64,000 nucleotides of DNA from Nymphaea colorata (Eukaryota; Streptophyta; Magnoliopsida; Nymphaeales; Nymphaeaceae). A program made the translations under genes and the position numbers. Below are positions 12,726 to 22,849 of this stretch, piece by piece. Where the stretch lies: the NCBI RefSeq assembly GCF_008831285.2, contig NW_022204507.1, positions 2,340,814-2,404,813 of the forward strand, written 5' to 3'. The first letter of the stretch is position 1, and each line of letters opens with the position of its first letter. The notes under the pieces were generated by a model that saw only the letters and a program-made list of their open reading frames with translations, did no database searches and was not told where the DNA came from.

Positions 12726-12799
12726 GGAGATTGCTTTGTAAAATTGATTATTTGGGTTGGGTGGAGATTGCTTTGTAAAATTGATTATTTGGGTTGGGT
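12726..12799. repeat. 37-bp perfect tandem duplication
   Basis: The unit starting GGAGATTGCTTTGTAAAATT occupies 12726-12762 and repeats at 12763-12799. It lies just 3' of the MULE relic in non-coding sequence, and the identity of the copies implies a recent event. Confidence 0.95.
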
Positions 12800-13450
12800 A
12801 ATACAATCTATTATTATTTTGTGGGTTTGCATTGTAAATGTGATTTTTTGGGAGGGATTATGATACATTATATTATTTTTTTAGAAGTTTACAAATGTGA
12901 TTTTTTTTTTAGAAAAGTCTAAGCAAGTTACAACTTTTCAAATACAACTGCACAATCATGGTGGTATGGAATGTAGTCAATGTGATCCATTTTTCTTTTT
13001 CACTTTAGTTTTTTCACAACTTGGTCTTAAAAAATGGGAATGGTAGTATGAATGGAGATGGACTTTGGTTCTCTTTCTCGGCTATTAAAATCTATGAACA
13101 TGTAATCCATGAGAAGAATTGAACCCACGTGAGTTACAGTCTTACCATGCTTGCTTGGGGAAAAATTAAGTTTTCAATTGAAGAGCTTTAGACTGACTGA
13201 CAATATGATTAAATCTAGGCATGTCTATATCTCATCCCTAGAGAAAGTCTTGCTGTTATAAAAAAGTGTGAAAGAAAAAATTAAATATGATAGTTTTTAT
13301 GGATCCTCCCAAAAAAGTGTTCATTATCTAAAAAAATAGAATTGCAAAAAATGAATTATCAAAGCAGAGAGGCCCTCTAATGTACGTATATACTAGAACT
13401 ATGCATTGAATACTACGTAAGAAAGACACTACAAAATGGCAATTGGGTGT

Positions 13451-13980
13451 GAGTTCTCTAGGCTTGGGCATCGGGCCGGACCGCCGACAGGTACCTGGTA
13501 CCCGGTCCAGAACCAGGCCGGGAAAACCGGGTTCTGGGCCGGGCTCGGGCCCAATAGTGCGCCCAGTGGCGGCCCAGCCTTGCCCTTGCCCCATCCTCCT
13601 CCCTCCTCCTCCTCCTCCTCCCATCCTCCATCCTCCTCCTCCACCTCCTCCCCCTCTGAACCTCTCCTTCTTCCCCCTTCCGCCTCTCCTTCTTACCCCT
13701 TCCCCCTCTCTGCCTCCACCTCCTCCCCCTCTGGCCCTCTCCTTCTTCTCCCTTTCTCCCATCGGGCGGGCCCGGGTTTCGGGCCCGCCGGGTTGACCCG
13801 GGCCGAGTCGGGCCCGTCGGGTTGACCCGGGCCGAGTCGGGCCCGACGGGTTGACCCGGGCCGAGACTCGAGATATCGGGCCGGACCCAAGCCCGGGTTT
13901 CGGACCCGACGGGTCGATCCGGGCTGGGTCTTACGGGCCGGGCCAGCTCGGCCTGGCTTGCCCACCCCTAGAGTTCTCTA
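13451..13980. mobile_element. GC-rich non-autonomous hAT-like element (MITE), second copy, with target duplication
   Basis: The element runs from 13459 to 13970. The left end reads TAGGCTTGGGCATCGGGCC and the right end, read inward, TAGGGGTGGGCAAGCC. GAGTTCTC (13451-13458) repeats exactly at 13971-13978, an 8-bp duplication typical of hAT insertions; the match extends to 10 bp if the terminal TA is included. The interior holds GTACC/GGTACC-rich GC sequence, a CT-rich block with many TCCTCC and CCTCTCCTTCTT units at about 13590-13750, and repeats of GACCCGGGCCGAGTCGGGCC at about 13795-13865. Pro- and Gly-rich open frames across it are by-products of this composition. Confidence 0.85.
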
Positions 13981-13984
13981 TTCA

Positions 13985-15370
13985 TGTAATGTAAGAAGTA
14001 TATTCGTGAAAATAATGCCCATAAAAATTCCAAACGTTCAAGGCATAATAAATTGCAGAGATCGATACTTTTTGTGTATTAGTTGGAAATAGGTATTAGT
14101 TTGAAAAAAAGAAGAAAACTTTTTTTTGTTCCTGTGGCTTCGATTGCTTTCCTCTTCCTTCCTTTTAGCAAGGTTCTCATCATTAAAATAAAAGATAAGT
14201 GCCTCATTGTTAAACTTCAAAGCTTGAGGACTGATTTGTTATAGGTGCAATATATGAGTGCCCATATTTGTAATTTTTTGTTCTAAAATAAAAAAGCCAG
14301 AACTTCTAGAAGGAAACGTAATTCACCAGTGAAGGAATCAAATCCAACAAGATATAACCAGACAAAGCGATAAATTGATATGCATAGGCTTTTGAAAAGG
14401 TAACTTTATCTTTCCTTCCATTAGTCGCTGTCGTGTGACAAATAAAATATGGTAATAAGTAACACTAGCCTCCTCCTTTGAGCTCCAAAATAATAATGAC
14501 GGTAACCAACATAGAAACACTTAGAATCACCGTCAGGTGATCAACTACCGGCACTTACATCCCCTTAATAGTTAACATTATGCATCACATGCATACCATC
14601 TTGACAAGTCTCTCTCTCTCTCTCTCTCTTTATGTTGTTATTTACTTTAAAAGGATAAAGAAAAAACCCTAGTTACCCCACATTTGAATTACATATAAAT
14701 GTTGTAACCAAAGGGGAAGCTGGAAATCAAACATTTGAAAATGTTATTTAATCAAATTTTAGAAAAAAATTATTACATTAGCATATATAAATGAGGCCAT
14801 ACCAAAGAATAATTAAAGAGAGATTGAGCTTAAAAATTCTCACTCACGCTCTATAGTGACAGCTCTTTCGTTGGTAAATCCATTGCAAGATTCTCCATGT
14901 CGTAGAACGGGCCACTTTCAATTTCGAACAAAAGAAACGTAACACCCGTGGGATTTGAACTCGTCAAGTCCCTCAGATTTGGTGGCTCACAGACCAAGGT
15001 TTTCGATAGCAAGGAATAGCACGCTGCTAGAGTGCAGTGAAAAATCGTCATAGGTGTCTGTGCATGTAAATGTTAGCATTAATTTCCAGGAAGACCATTC
15101 ATTTCCTTTTATAACCAGAAAAAAGAAAAGGAAAAAATAACAGTCGAACAAATTGAGCACGGATCTAATGGGTGGTAACATTGCTTCGTATATACACAGA
15201 AAAAGAAAAAAGGACAAAAAAAGAGCGAGATTAATTGAGCTCTTCCTTTTTCCGCCAGCATCACCCAAAAACAAAATTCTACCCAAACAAATCAAGAAAA
15301 ATCGAAAGAACAACAAAAGAAAGTTGTCTCCAGAGAGAGAGAGACGCCTGGACCGTTGAGGCAGCCACGA
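13985..15370. other. Non-coding spacer downstream of the SAUR gene
   Basis: No recognisable coding pattern is present. A (TC)n run lies near 14610-14628. The last few hundred bases, up to 15375, should include the 3' untranslated region of the minus-strand SAUR gene. The 152-codon minus-strand ORF at 14987-15445 overlaps the SAUR 3' end in another frame and is not supported. Confidence 0.5.
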
Positions 15371-15375
15371 GTGGC

Positions 15376-16014
15376 TCAGGCCCGGGCCTTCTGAAGCAAG
15401 GGGGCGTGGAAGAGCCCCTTCTTGTAACTGGAGGAGGCTAGACACGACGCTCCGCCGCAGAAAACGTCGCCGCCGGGAGAGGGTTCGTCGCCGTCGGAGG
15501 AAGGAGAAAGAGCGACCAACTTGAGGAAGTCATCGAGGGGAAGGCGGGCGAAGGCTTTCTCATTCTTGCGAAGGCCCGCGAGCAGGGCGGTGAAGAGGGA
15601 GACGTCGCAGGGGAGCGCGAGGGCGCCGGTGCTCTGGTAGCCGAACTCTTCCTCCGACTGCTGCAGGAGGGCGGAGAAGATGGGGAGGTTGAGATACCTG
15701 GTGGGGATGACGAAGCGGCGCCGCTCGAGGCCCACGTAGAAGGCGACGTAGCCTGCTGGAGTTCGGCGGTTGGTAGCGGGCTTCCCCTCCTCGTCGTCTC
15801 CGTGGTGGTGGGAGTGGATGCCGGAGGAGAAGGGGGAAGAGCGGCGGAATTTTGGGGAGAAGGTGCATGTGGGGGTGGAAGGATCGGCGGCGGTGGAGGA
15901 GTGGGACTTGTGATGGTGGTGGAGAGAGAGGATGTGCCACTTCTTCAGCATCTGCTTGAGGAGGATGGCCTGACGTATGCCGTTGATGTTCCTGTTGCTG
16001 GACGACGTCACCAT
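15376..16014 (-). CDS. SAUR family auxin-responsive protein
   Basis: This intronless 212-codon frame is the clearest intact host gene in the window. The N-terminus (IRQAILLKQMLKKWHILSL, residues 13-31) is the basic LKQMLKKW-type segment common in SAUR proteins. A variable His/Ser-rich stretch follows (residues 32-80). The SAUR core spans about residues 85-150: TPAGYVAFYVGLERRRFVIP, then YLNLPIFSALLQQSEEEFGY, then LALPCDVSLF. The C-terminal extension (151-212) is Ser/Gly-rich and ends KKGLFHAPLLQKARA. SAUR proteins are small plant proteins, many auxin-induced; several promote cell expansion by inhibiting PP2C-D phosphatases at the plasma membrane. The ATG at 16014 is chosen because the conserved N-terminal segment follows it. 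The coding strand is far more GC-rich than its surroundings. The SAUR family is large, so I give no symbol. Confidence 0.95.
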   Translation of the reverse strand: MVTSSSNRNINGIRQAILLKQMLKKWHILSLHHHHKSHSSTAADPSTPTCTFSPKFRRSSPFSSGIHSHHHGDDEEGKPATNRRTPAGYVAFYVGLERRRFVIPTRYLNLPIFSALLQQSEEEFGYQSTGALALPCDVSLFTALLAGLRKNEKAFARLPLDDFLKLVALSPSSDGDEPSPGGDVFCGGASCLASSSYKKGLFHAPLLQKARA

Positions 16015-16096
16015 CGTTGATATGTGACGGAGCGAGAGAAATCGAGAGAGAGAGTTATAGGCACCTTGTGGACTGTGGAGACGAGGGAGACGGTGG

Positions 16097-16118
16097 TTTA
16101 AATAGAGGGTGTGAGACA
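16097..16118 (-). promoter_or_regulatory. SAUR core promoter: TATA box and AuxRE-like TGTCTC
   Basis: On the minus strand a TATTTAAA box lies at 16104-16097, about 83-90 bases before the SAUR start codon. Just upstream of it, 16118-16113 reads TGTCTC, the canonical auxin response element core bound by ARF factors. The placement suits auxin-regulated transcription, but a single six-base motif is weak evidence. Confidence 0.55.
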
Positions 16119-16129
16119 GAGGGAGAGAG

Positions 16130-16335
16130 AGTTCCCTCAGTTAAGGAAGAAGGAAAGGAAAGACGAACCTTCTTGAAATGAAGAAAAAGGAGCTATAATA
16201 GAAAATTAACCAATAACAAATTATCGCCCAATTTTGAACGCTCATCAAATAGGGCCCAGTTTTTGAAACAAATCCTCAAATGGCCACCGCGCAGATGGAC
16301 AACGTTATTTTTCGTAAGAATGATAAAATTACCGT

Positions 16336-16377
<42 letters not shown>

Positions 16378-18160
16378 GAGTGGTGTTGCCGGCTGCCGAC
16401 CCTCTTTTCTTCAAGAATATATTTGGTTGTCACATATGGGTTTCAAAACGGGTACATTTGTTTTTAAAATAAGTATGTTTTAATTTTTGCGGTAAATTTG
16501 GATTTAGATGCATCTTAATATATTTTTAATTATTATGAACGTATATGTTTGGATATGGATCTAACTTGCTCTAAAAACAGCTATTGTGAATGAACTTGAA
16601 TATGGATCTAATCGAAAGTATATTGTTGTTGTTGGAATATATTTGGATCCAGATTTGAATTATTTTGAAAATCAATTTATTTACGTAAGTTTGCTATTCT
16701 ACAAAGCTTCGGGTCTGGATAAAGTTGATTCGAAGTACATACTTTATGTTTGTAACTACAAACAGATTTAGATCTTATTAGTTTTGAAAATACACACATT
16801 CAGGTATGTTAATATTGTTACAAATGGATCTGGATCCGAACTTAGTTTGAACTTAGTTTAGCCTATGCAATGAATTAGTATGCACGAGTTTAGAGCTATA
16901 CTCTATGTTTCATTTTTATGAAACGCAACTTCGAAATGAGAGGTAACAGAAAATATGCTAAAATTTAATAAATAGTAATTGATTGGATCTTACATGTTCT
17001 AATTAAATCTGTTTGCATAATTATGTGTAGATCTTAAATTAATGTGTTAAAAACCTGTATTTTCATGCATGTTAATGATTGTAGATAGATTCAGATTTAG
17101 ATATAACTTGTTTTAAATTATGTATGTGCTTATAGCATGCTCATTGATGTGTTATGGACTTTGTTGTTGGACGCTGCTAATTTATCCTCCTTTGGTTTTT
17201 GCTTTTCTGTAATTAGTTTAGGTCAATCCATTCTTTGCATTTATTTACTTATTCATTCATAACATGATAGATGACGTAGGCCTGTTTCTCCCCTTCACTG
17301 TTTTTGTTTTCCTCTCTGAGGTTGTTCGGACATGCTTTCACTTCTTCTTTTTTTTTTTTTGTCAACATTGATGCTTTGAAGATTTTGCTAGCCTTCAACC
17401 CACTGGGGCAAAGATCAACTTCTATTTCACCTAGCATGTGCTGGCTACACATAAATTAAATATATATATTATTTATCATATATAAAAATTTTGAAACGAT
17501 AGTTTGACCCTACTCGTGAAAAATTTTTGTCTTCGCCCCTAACTGCACCTACTTCTAGTAATCTCTCTCTCACATTGGGCCAATCTTGCTTGCTTTAGTC
17601 ACAACTATTTTAAATATATGCAGGATCTTGATTGACCTTTTCCTGTTAATTTGTGAAATCTGAACCCAGAGTTTCCGCATTCACACTGTTGAAACGAGTT
17701 ATGACGTGGCCGCGTGTTGGTTATGGAATACCAAAACTAAAACTAATTTGAGGAAAACTAGTTAATATAATGAATACATGTAAATGAGATTTGATAAAAG
17801 AAAATTGTGTTCTTGGAACACAAATTCTTAAGAAATATGAGGCAAGCAAACACGTTCTTAAAAATTATGGGGTATAGACGGAGTTCAGATGTGTCCCGGT
17901 CTGCTTGTATTGACTTTCTCTTGGCATTTTCCTAGTGTTAATTGCAGCTTTGTTAAACATGCCCTGCTTCCTATCCTTGTTCAGCATCAAAAGATTTTCG
18001 CACACTCTTTTGTACAGAAACCAAAAGAAAACTTTGAGAAGAAGTTGCTCTGGTTAGACCTCTAGACGGTTACCTCTGCTTTTGAAGGCTAATTTACTGG
18101 TGCCTCTTGTCTCCATTTTTATGCTTGAACCAACTATACTAACCTAACATAGTTCCGGAT
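16130..18160. other. AT-rich non-coding spacer upstream of the SAUR gene
   Basis: A (TC)n microsatellite occupies about 16342-16374. From about 16540 to 17110 there are many irregular GGATCTGGATCC / GATTTAGATAT-type motifs, like degraded sub-repeats of a transposon, but no ends are visible. A short copy of the 'gcccctaa' dispersed repeat lies near 17455-17545. I recognise no gene. Confidence 0.45.
16342..16374. repeat. (TC)n microsatellite
   Basis: This is a pure TC run of about 16 units about 330 bases upstream of the SAUR start codon. CT-rich tracts are common near plant promoters, but this one is outside the likely core promoter. Confidence 0.95.
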
Positions 18161-18164
18161 AGCT

Positions 18165-18190
18165 TTTTTTTTTTTTTTTTTTTTTTTTTG
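18165..18190. repeat. Poly(T) tract
   Basis: A run of about 26 T residues precedes GGAACAGTG. It could be the poly(A) tail of a minus-strand retroposed sequence, but no recognisable body lies next to it. Confidence 0.85.
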
Positions 18191-18199
18191 GAACAGTGA

Positions 18200-18990
18200 A
18201 CAAGGCAGTTAGATATTGTGAAATTCTAGTATCCATGTTAATTATTTGATTTCTTCAGATTTGGATGCCAGCAACTCAGTTTCTTATCCTCGAAGAGTAT
18301 TTTAAATGTGGGTCCACAACTTAAATTAGTTTCAGATCGACTGCTTTCTAAGCCACATACATGGGCATGGGTACAGGTTGGTGCATGGGGTATAATGGGG
18401 ATTTTAGAAAATTTTGGGTATAGGGGTACAGCAGAGTGTATATATAAATATACATTACATATATAATAATCCACAAAAATTATCAAAATTAAAGAGAAAT
18501 GAGAGGAAAATACAGACGTATGTACGTGTCACCATACCCATGTACCGACCCAAGTCCTTGGGTATACTGTATGACTTGGAGTGTTTTCCCTCAACTGCCA
18601 ATTATTTTTTCTCAGCAGCAAAACTACCATTTCGTATATGTGAGGAAACTGCCTCTTCAATTTGAACCAGGTCTAATTGAATCCAGTTACATAAGATGCT
18701 CCAAATCCAAGATGCAGGGTTGATATTCGCACTTCACACTAATGTTATTTGGACACAGCCTGTTTTTTACACAACAAAAAATTAAATTGATCCCTGGATC
18801 TACACTCATATATATGCCAGTAATTCTTTATTAGCCAGACTACCTGCAATTCATGAAATGAGTTGGTGTTCATTTCTTTCCTGGCTGCCAAGGTTGAAGC
18901 CTAAGTGTGTCATCGTTGGGTTGCTGAGAACTTGATAAGCCATGATTCTTGTCTATATATGGGAGATGTTCTTTCACTCTTGTTTTTCTG
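18200..18990. other. Non-coding spacer
   Basis: Short overlapping ORFs at 18238-18723 have no recognisable domain, and no other structure is evident. Confidence 0.4.
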
Positions 18991-18995
18991 TGTAA

Positions 18996-19390
18996 ATGCT
19001 CTGCTTTTTTCTTGCTTTCGGCACTTTATTGAGCGGCCAATCGGGTCTATTGATTCTAGTTAGCCCAATTACGTTTGTGAACTACGTCGAGCTACCTATG
19101 GGCTTAGTCAAGCATGGTACATCAGTTTGGATTATCTCTCTCTCAAAAGGCTTTTTCTCTAGCATTTCATATTCTTCATTATTTGTTTGTCATGATCCTG
19201 AAGGCACCATATTATTACTACTATACATGGATGATATAACTTTGATAGGAAGCAATCCCCTGTTTCTTAAAGACTTTATTAACTGTCTAAATGGTGAAAT
19301 CTTGATGAAGGATTTGGGATGCGTAAATCATTTTCCTGGAGTTGAAGTTTAGAAAATTGCTGGATAGCTGTTTCTTAATAAAAAATGCCC
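18996..19390 (+). pseudogene. Ty1/Copia reverse transcriptase fragment
   Basis: A 118-codon open stretch corresponds to the part of Copia RT around the active site. A weak match to the YGLKQAPRAW region is followed by SSLFVCHDPEGTILLLLYMD, which is the active-site strand with YMDD in place of the usual YVDD. It then continues with GSNPLFLKDFINCLNGEILM and KDLGCVNHFPGVEV, which in intact elements reads close to MKDLGDLHYFLGIEV. A stop follows at once. No gag, integrase, RNase H or LTR is attached, so this is an orphan scrap. Confidence 0.85.
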
Positions 19391-19396
19391 AGCTTT

Positions 19397-19815
19397 TTTG
19401 GCGTAGGGGGTACCCTCCCCACTACCTTGTAACTAAAAAAAAAAAAAAAAACAGAAGACTTCCGGCGGTTTGCAAGGGGTGGGGGAGGCTATGGCCTCCC
19501 TCCACCGCTCCGGCGTCGCCGGCAGCCCAGAACCACTCGTGATGCCGGCGAGGCGTGGCCGAAGCGAAGGTGACAGCCTCACAAAAAAAAAAAAAAAGGG
19601 CCATATGGGGCTTTTTTTTTTTTTTGAAAGAGGAAGACGGTCGCCGCCCCCTGATGCCCTGCCGGGCCATCCTAGGTGGCGTGGAGGGGCAGCGGCCGCC
19701 TCCCCCTTTCAAGAAGCGGTTGCAAAGGGGAAGCATCGGTGTCTCCCCTTTGCAACTCGATGGGCGTCTCTGCTGGAACGTAATCCCCTTACGTCAATAC
19801 TTTGGCGTAAGGGGA
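19397..19815. mobile_element. GC-rich insert with short inverted ends (unclassified MITE-like)
   Basis: A GC-rich block interrupts AT-rich sequence right after the Copia RT scrap. TTGGCGTAGGGGG (19399-19411) is matched by CCCCTTACGTCAA (19785-19797) in inverted orientation. The 9-mer TTTGGCGTA occurs at both 19397-19405 and 19801-19809, which could be a target duplication or part of a terminal repeat. The right end also forms a perfect hairpin (TCCCCTTACG / CGTAAGGGGA, 19784-19815). Two homopolymer tracts (A and T) lie inside. Open frames across it are not credible. Superfamily uncertain. Confidence 0.5.
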
Positions 19816-19829
19816 GAATTTAGCTAGTT

Positions 19830-20680
19830 TCTCTAGCCATGGCTTGTCCCTCTCCTTCTAGTTACTCTATTCATCCTGCTACAACCATTGGAGGTTGAAA
19901 CATTTGTCACCATTCATGGCGATTTGCATTGAATGGCATCTGAGAGAGGATCTGCCGTGGAATCGCATCGAATTGTAATAATTAATAATAACAAAAGCAT
20001 ACAATATTAAAGGTAATTAATCAATAAATGAATTCTTCCAGTGCATTTCAATTGATTCTGGCTGACGAAATTGCATGTTCGAAGCATTACTTTCTATATG
20101 GTCACAATTTAGATTGCTTTGACTGTGCTGCCTTTTCTTTTTCTCTCTTTCTCGCTTTTGAATTGACAGTTTTATGTTGGTAAATTTATTTTCTGCAATT
20201 ATCTCAAAATATCAGAAGCATGTAGGAGTTACATGCCCTTGTGTAATTGTGTATATCAGTACAGTTCAAGCTTTCTTGCTTTCTCTTATTTTCTATGTTT
20301 TAAACTCTCTAACTAGATGATTCAGGTTGTTTGGAGAGACTTTCAGGTGAGTCGAAGAAGATGAACTACCTTAGGTAGGAGTAGGAGTAAATATTCTCTG
20401 TGTTGCTCCAACCTGAATTAGTTGTAAACCTATAACTTGGCTTCCATACACCCTCCTGCACCAATTTCTTTTATTGTAACTGTTTATATGTTTCAGAAAC
20501 ATTACTATTTTTTACATGTGCCTCATTCAACATGTATTATCTTGATGTACTATTTAATTGGCAACCTTTTGAAATGCAGCTATTCAATTTACAGTTCTAT
20601 AATTAGTCTCGGACCAGATACTTTCATAAAAGTTAAGACACATTTTTGACATTAGAGGCAAAAGCAGGAACTCTAGATAC
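19830..20680. other. AT-rich non-coding spacer
   Basis: I see no coding or repeat pattern that I can name in this stretch. Confidence 0.4.
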
Positions 20681-20685
20681 TTTCA

Positions 20686-20931
20686 TTGCAGTCGGTTGGT
20701 CTTAACCGTCAATGGTGCAACAAAGAAGATGGTCAACCGGTACAAGAAGGGCAAAACTTGCTTTTCTTGGTGAACGAACTTAGTCATGCGTTGAAAGAGA
20801 CACATTTGAACGAGGTTGTTAAAACATTGCACGAAGTTGTGCTATCATTGACAGAGGAACAAGAGTTGGTAGATGCCATCGGTTCCCTACAACTTAACAC
20901 TATAAATATAAATATAAATATAAATAATTGA
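20686..20931 (+). other. Short open frame of unknown nature
   Basis: This 81-codon frame encodes a helical, acidic-looking segment with SHALKETHLNEVVKTLHEVV, and ends in an ATAAAT-type run translated as NINININ. A CAG at 20688 could be a splice acceptor. I do not recognise the protein and find no partner exon, so it may be a relic exon or a chance frame. Confidence 0.2.
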
Positions 20932-20939
20932 TACCTTAT

Positions 20940-22840
20940 TAAGTGTTGTAATTTTGATTAAATGGATGGACTTTCATCTTTATCATATATGATGCATGTG
21001 AAACTTGTCATATCATGTATTTGAACGTGTCAAAATCCATCTTTTTAGAGGATTTGCCCTTTAAACCTAAATGCATTTTTTGCAATTGGTTTGGGGAAAG
21101 CGATCTTCCAAATTATCCATTGTAATTTTCCTTTAAGATCACTATCTTTGTAGGATCAAAGCTCAATTGATAAGAGAATATTATGAAGTATTGATTCTGT
21201 TAACTCATAAAATTTTTAAAATTCCAAGCCAGCAAAATAAAAAACATATAAAATTTGAGCAAGAACCTAGATTGTATCATTCTTTGAGTTTCAACCAAGT
21301 TCAAACTTAAACCTTGTTTACATGGAAAATCAGTTTAACAAAACCTTAATCAACATCTTTTATGAACTCTACTTTCAAGTATATGTTTTACTATATAACG
21401 CCTGCCCAAGCACAACTATGAACACCTTTGCCCACTAATAAGTACACTATAAACCCAACTTCAATCCCAAGGAAAATTTCTTTCTGGTTTCAAACTCATC
21501 ACTATGTGATATTCACATGGCAGCCCTTCATGGTTAAGAGTCCCTAGACCTAATTGTCTGAACTAGGATGCATCTAGTATATCCAAACCACTCTAAAACT
21601 TGAATTTTCAATAGTAGAATGAATTTCAAATGAAATTTACATGATTATTAAATCATTGTGATCATGTATTCTTAAATCATTGCAGACATGTATTGTTAAG
21701 CCTCTATATCACTCCCATCTGCAGATGGGTACCCCTGTTTTGGGTTGAAGAAAGTTGCACATAGCTAGCCGAAGCTTCCTATCTCAACATCTAGGAAGGC
21801 GCCATGAGTTTTTTCTCCAAGATCTCATGGCAAAGGTGAACTTTGTAGAACGTCTTCCTTGCTGCAATCTCCCTCTCTTCATTCATCTTTAGCTTTTCCA
21901 TCTAAGTGGATGTGTTCCTCATAGTAGCTCCCATCTGCTTCAACCTCTACTCATGCTGTATGCTCAGATGAACAAGTAACTAAAAGCAAGAGGAAAACAA
22001 CCAAGAATGTCAACCAAGAAAAGATTAATTAATTGCAGAACTAAACATGAGTGCTCATTAGTTTAATGAACTATCTGGGAACAGAGTGTCATAGAAATAG
22101 CATGTGTGTTATTGTTTAACTTCAACTAGATTACTAGCAGTTCAATCTCTTGAATCATAACAAAAAAATATATATATAACAAGTTCTTTGAGATACACAA
22201 ACAATCAAATCATCATATAATAAAATCACAATGTTTACATGGTTTCTCTCACAATTGTGCTATGAAAGTAATGAACATAATAAGTTTTCTAATAAAATAG
22301 AATCATAGACAGAAATTCATGTCATGTCAAGCTTGTAATTGGAATGCTTCCATGATTGGTGCATGTGAGTATACTAAGCCTCTTCACCACTTTGGCAACA
22401 TTGGCACTTCTTATTTTCTTGTTCAGATATCCTGCAAGATTCATACCAAATGGTGAGTTTCAACAAAGAGCAATGGTCGAAACAACAAGGAAACAAAATT
22501 ACATTTCAACGTCTCTAACATAAACACTAATGGGCACATTGTTAGTTCTTCATTCATTACGTAAATCATAATGACATGAAAATGCAAGAACCGTAAGCAA
22601 ATAAAAACAAATATACAAATTGCCTGCACCATAAATGAAGGAGACCTACTCTCCACGTTTCAATTTTGGACAATTTCTCTTAGTGTCCTTCTACATTCAT
22701 GACAAGTTCTTTGTTTCACTATCTCACTCTCATCCATTGAAGTAGTTCTACATAGGTAAGCAATTAGCAAACAAATCATAATGAGTATGCTATATGTCAT
22801 AATGAGTATATTAGATATTAAATTACCTTGAGTTCAACAT
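20940..22840. other. AT-rich non-coding spacer
   Basis: I see nothing recognisable. The sequence downstream of the FAR1-like pseudogene on the minus strand would lie here. The 71-codon minus ORF at 22441-22656 is unsupported. Confidence 0.4.
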
Positions 22841-22849
22841 CATATTGCA

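Noticed and set aside
13328-13965. Long Pro/Gly/Arg/Ser-rich open frames on both strands
   Set aside because: They lie within a GC-rich hAT-like MITE. Several frames are open at once because of repeated CCTCCT and GGGCCG units, which is composition and not selection.
14987-15445. 152-codon minus-strand frame overlapping the SAUR 3' end
   Set aside because: It overlaps the SAUR gene in another frame and its remainder is 3' untranslated and spacer sequence without a domain.
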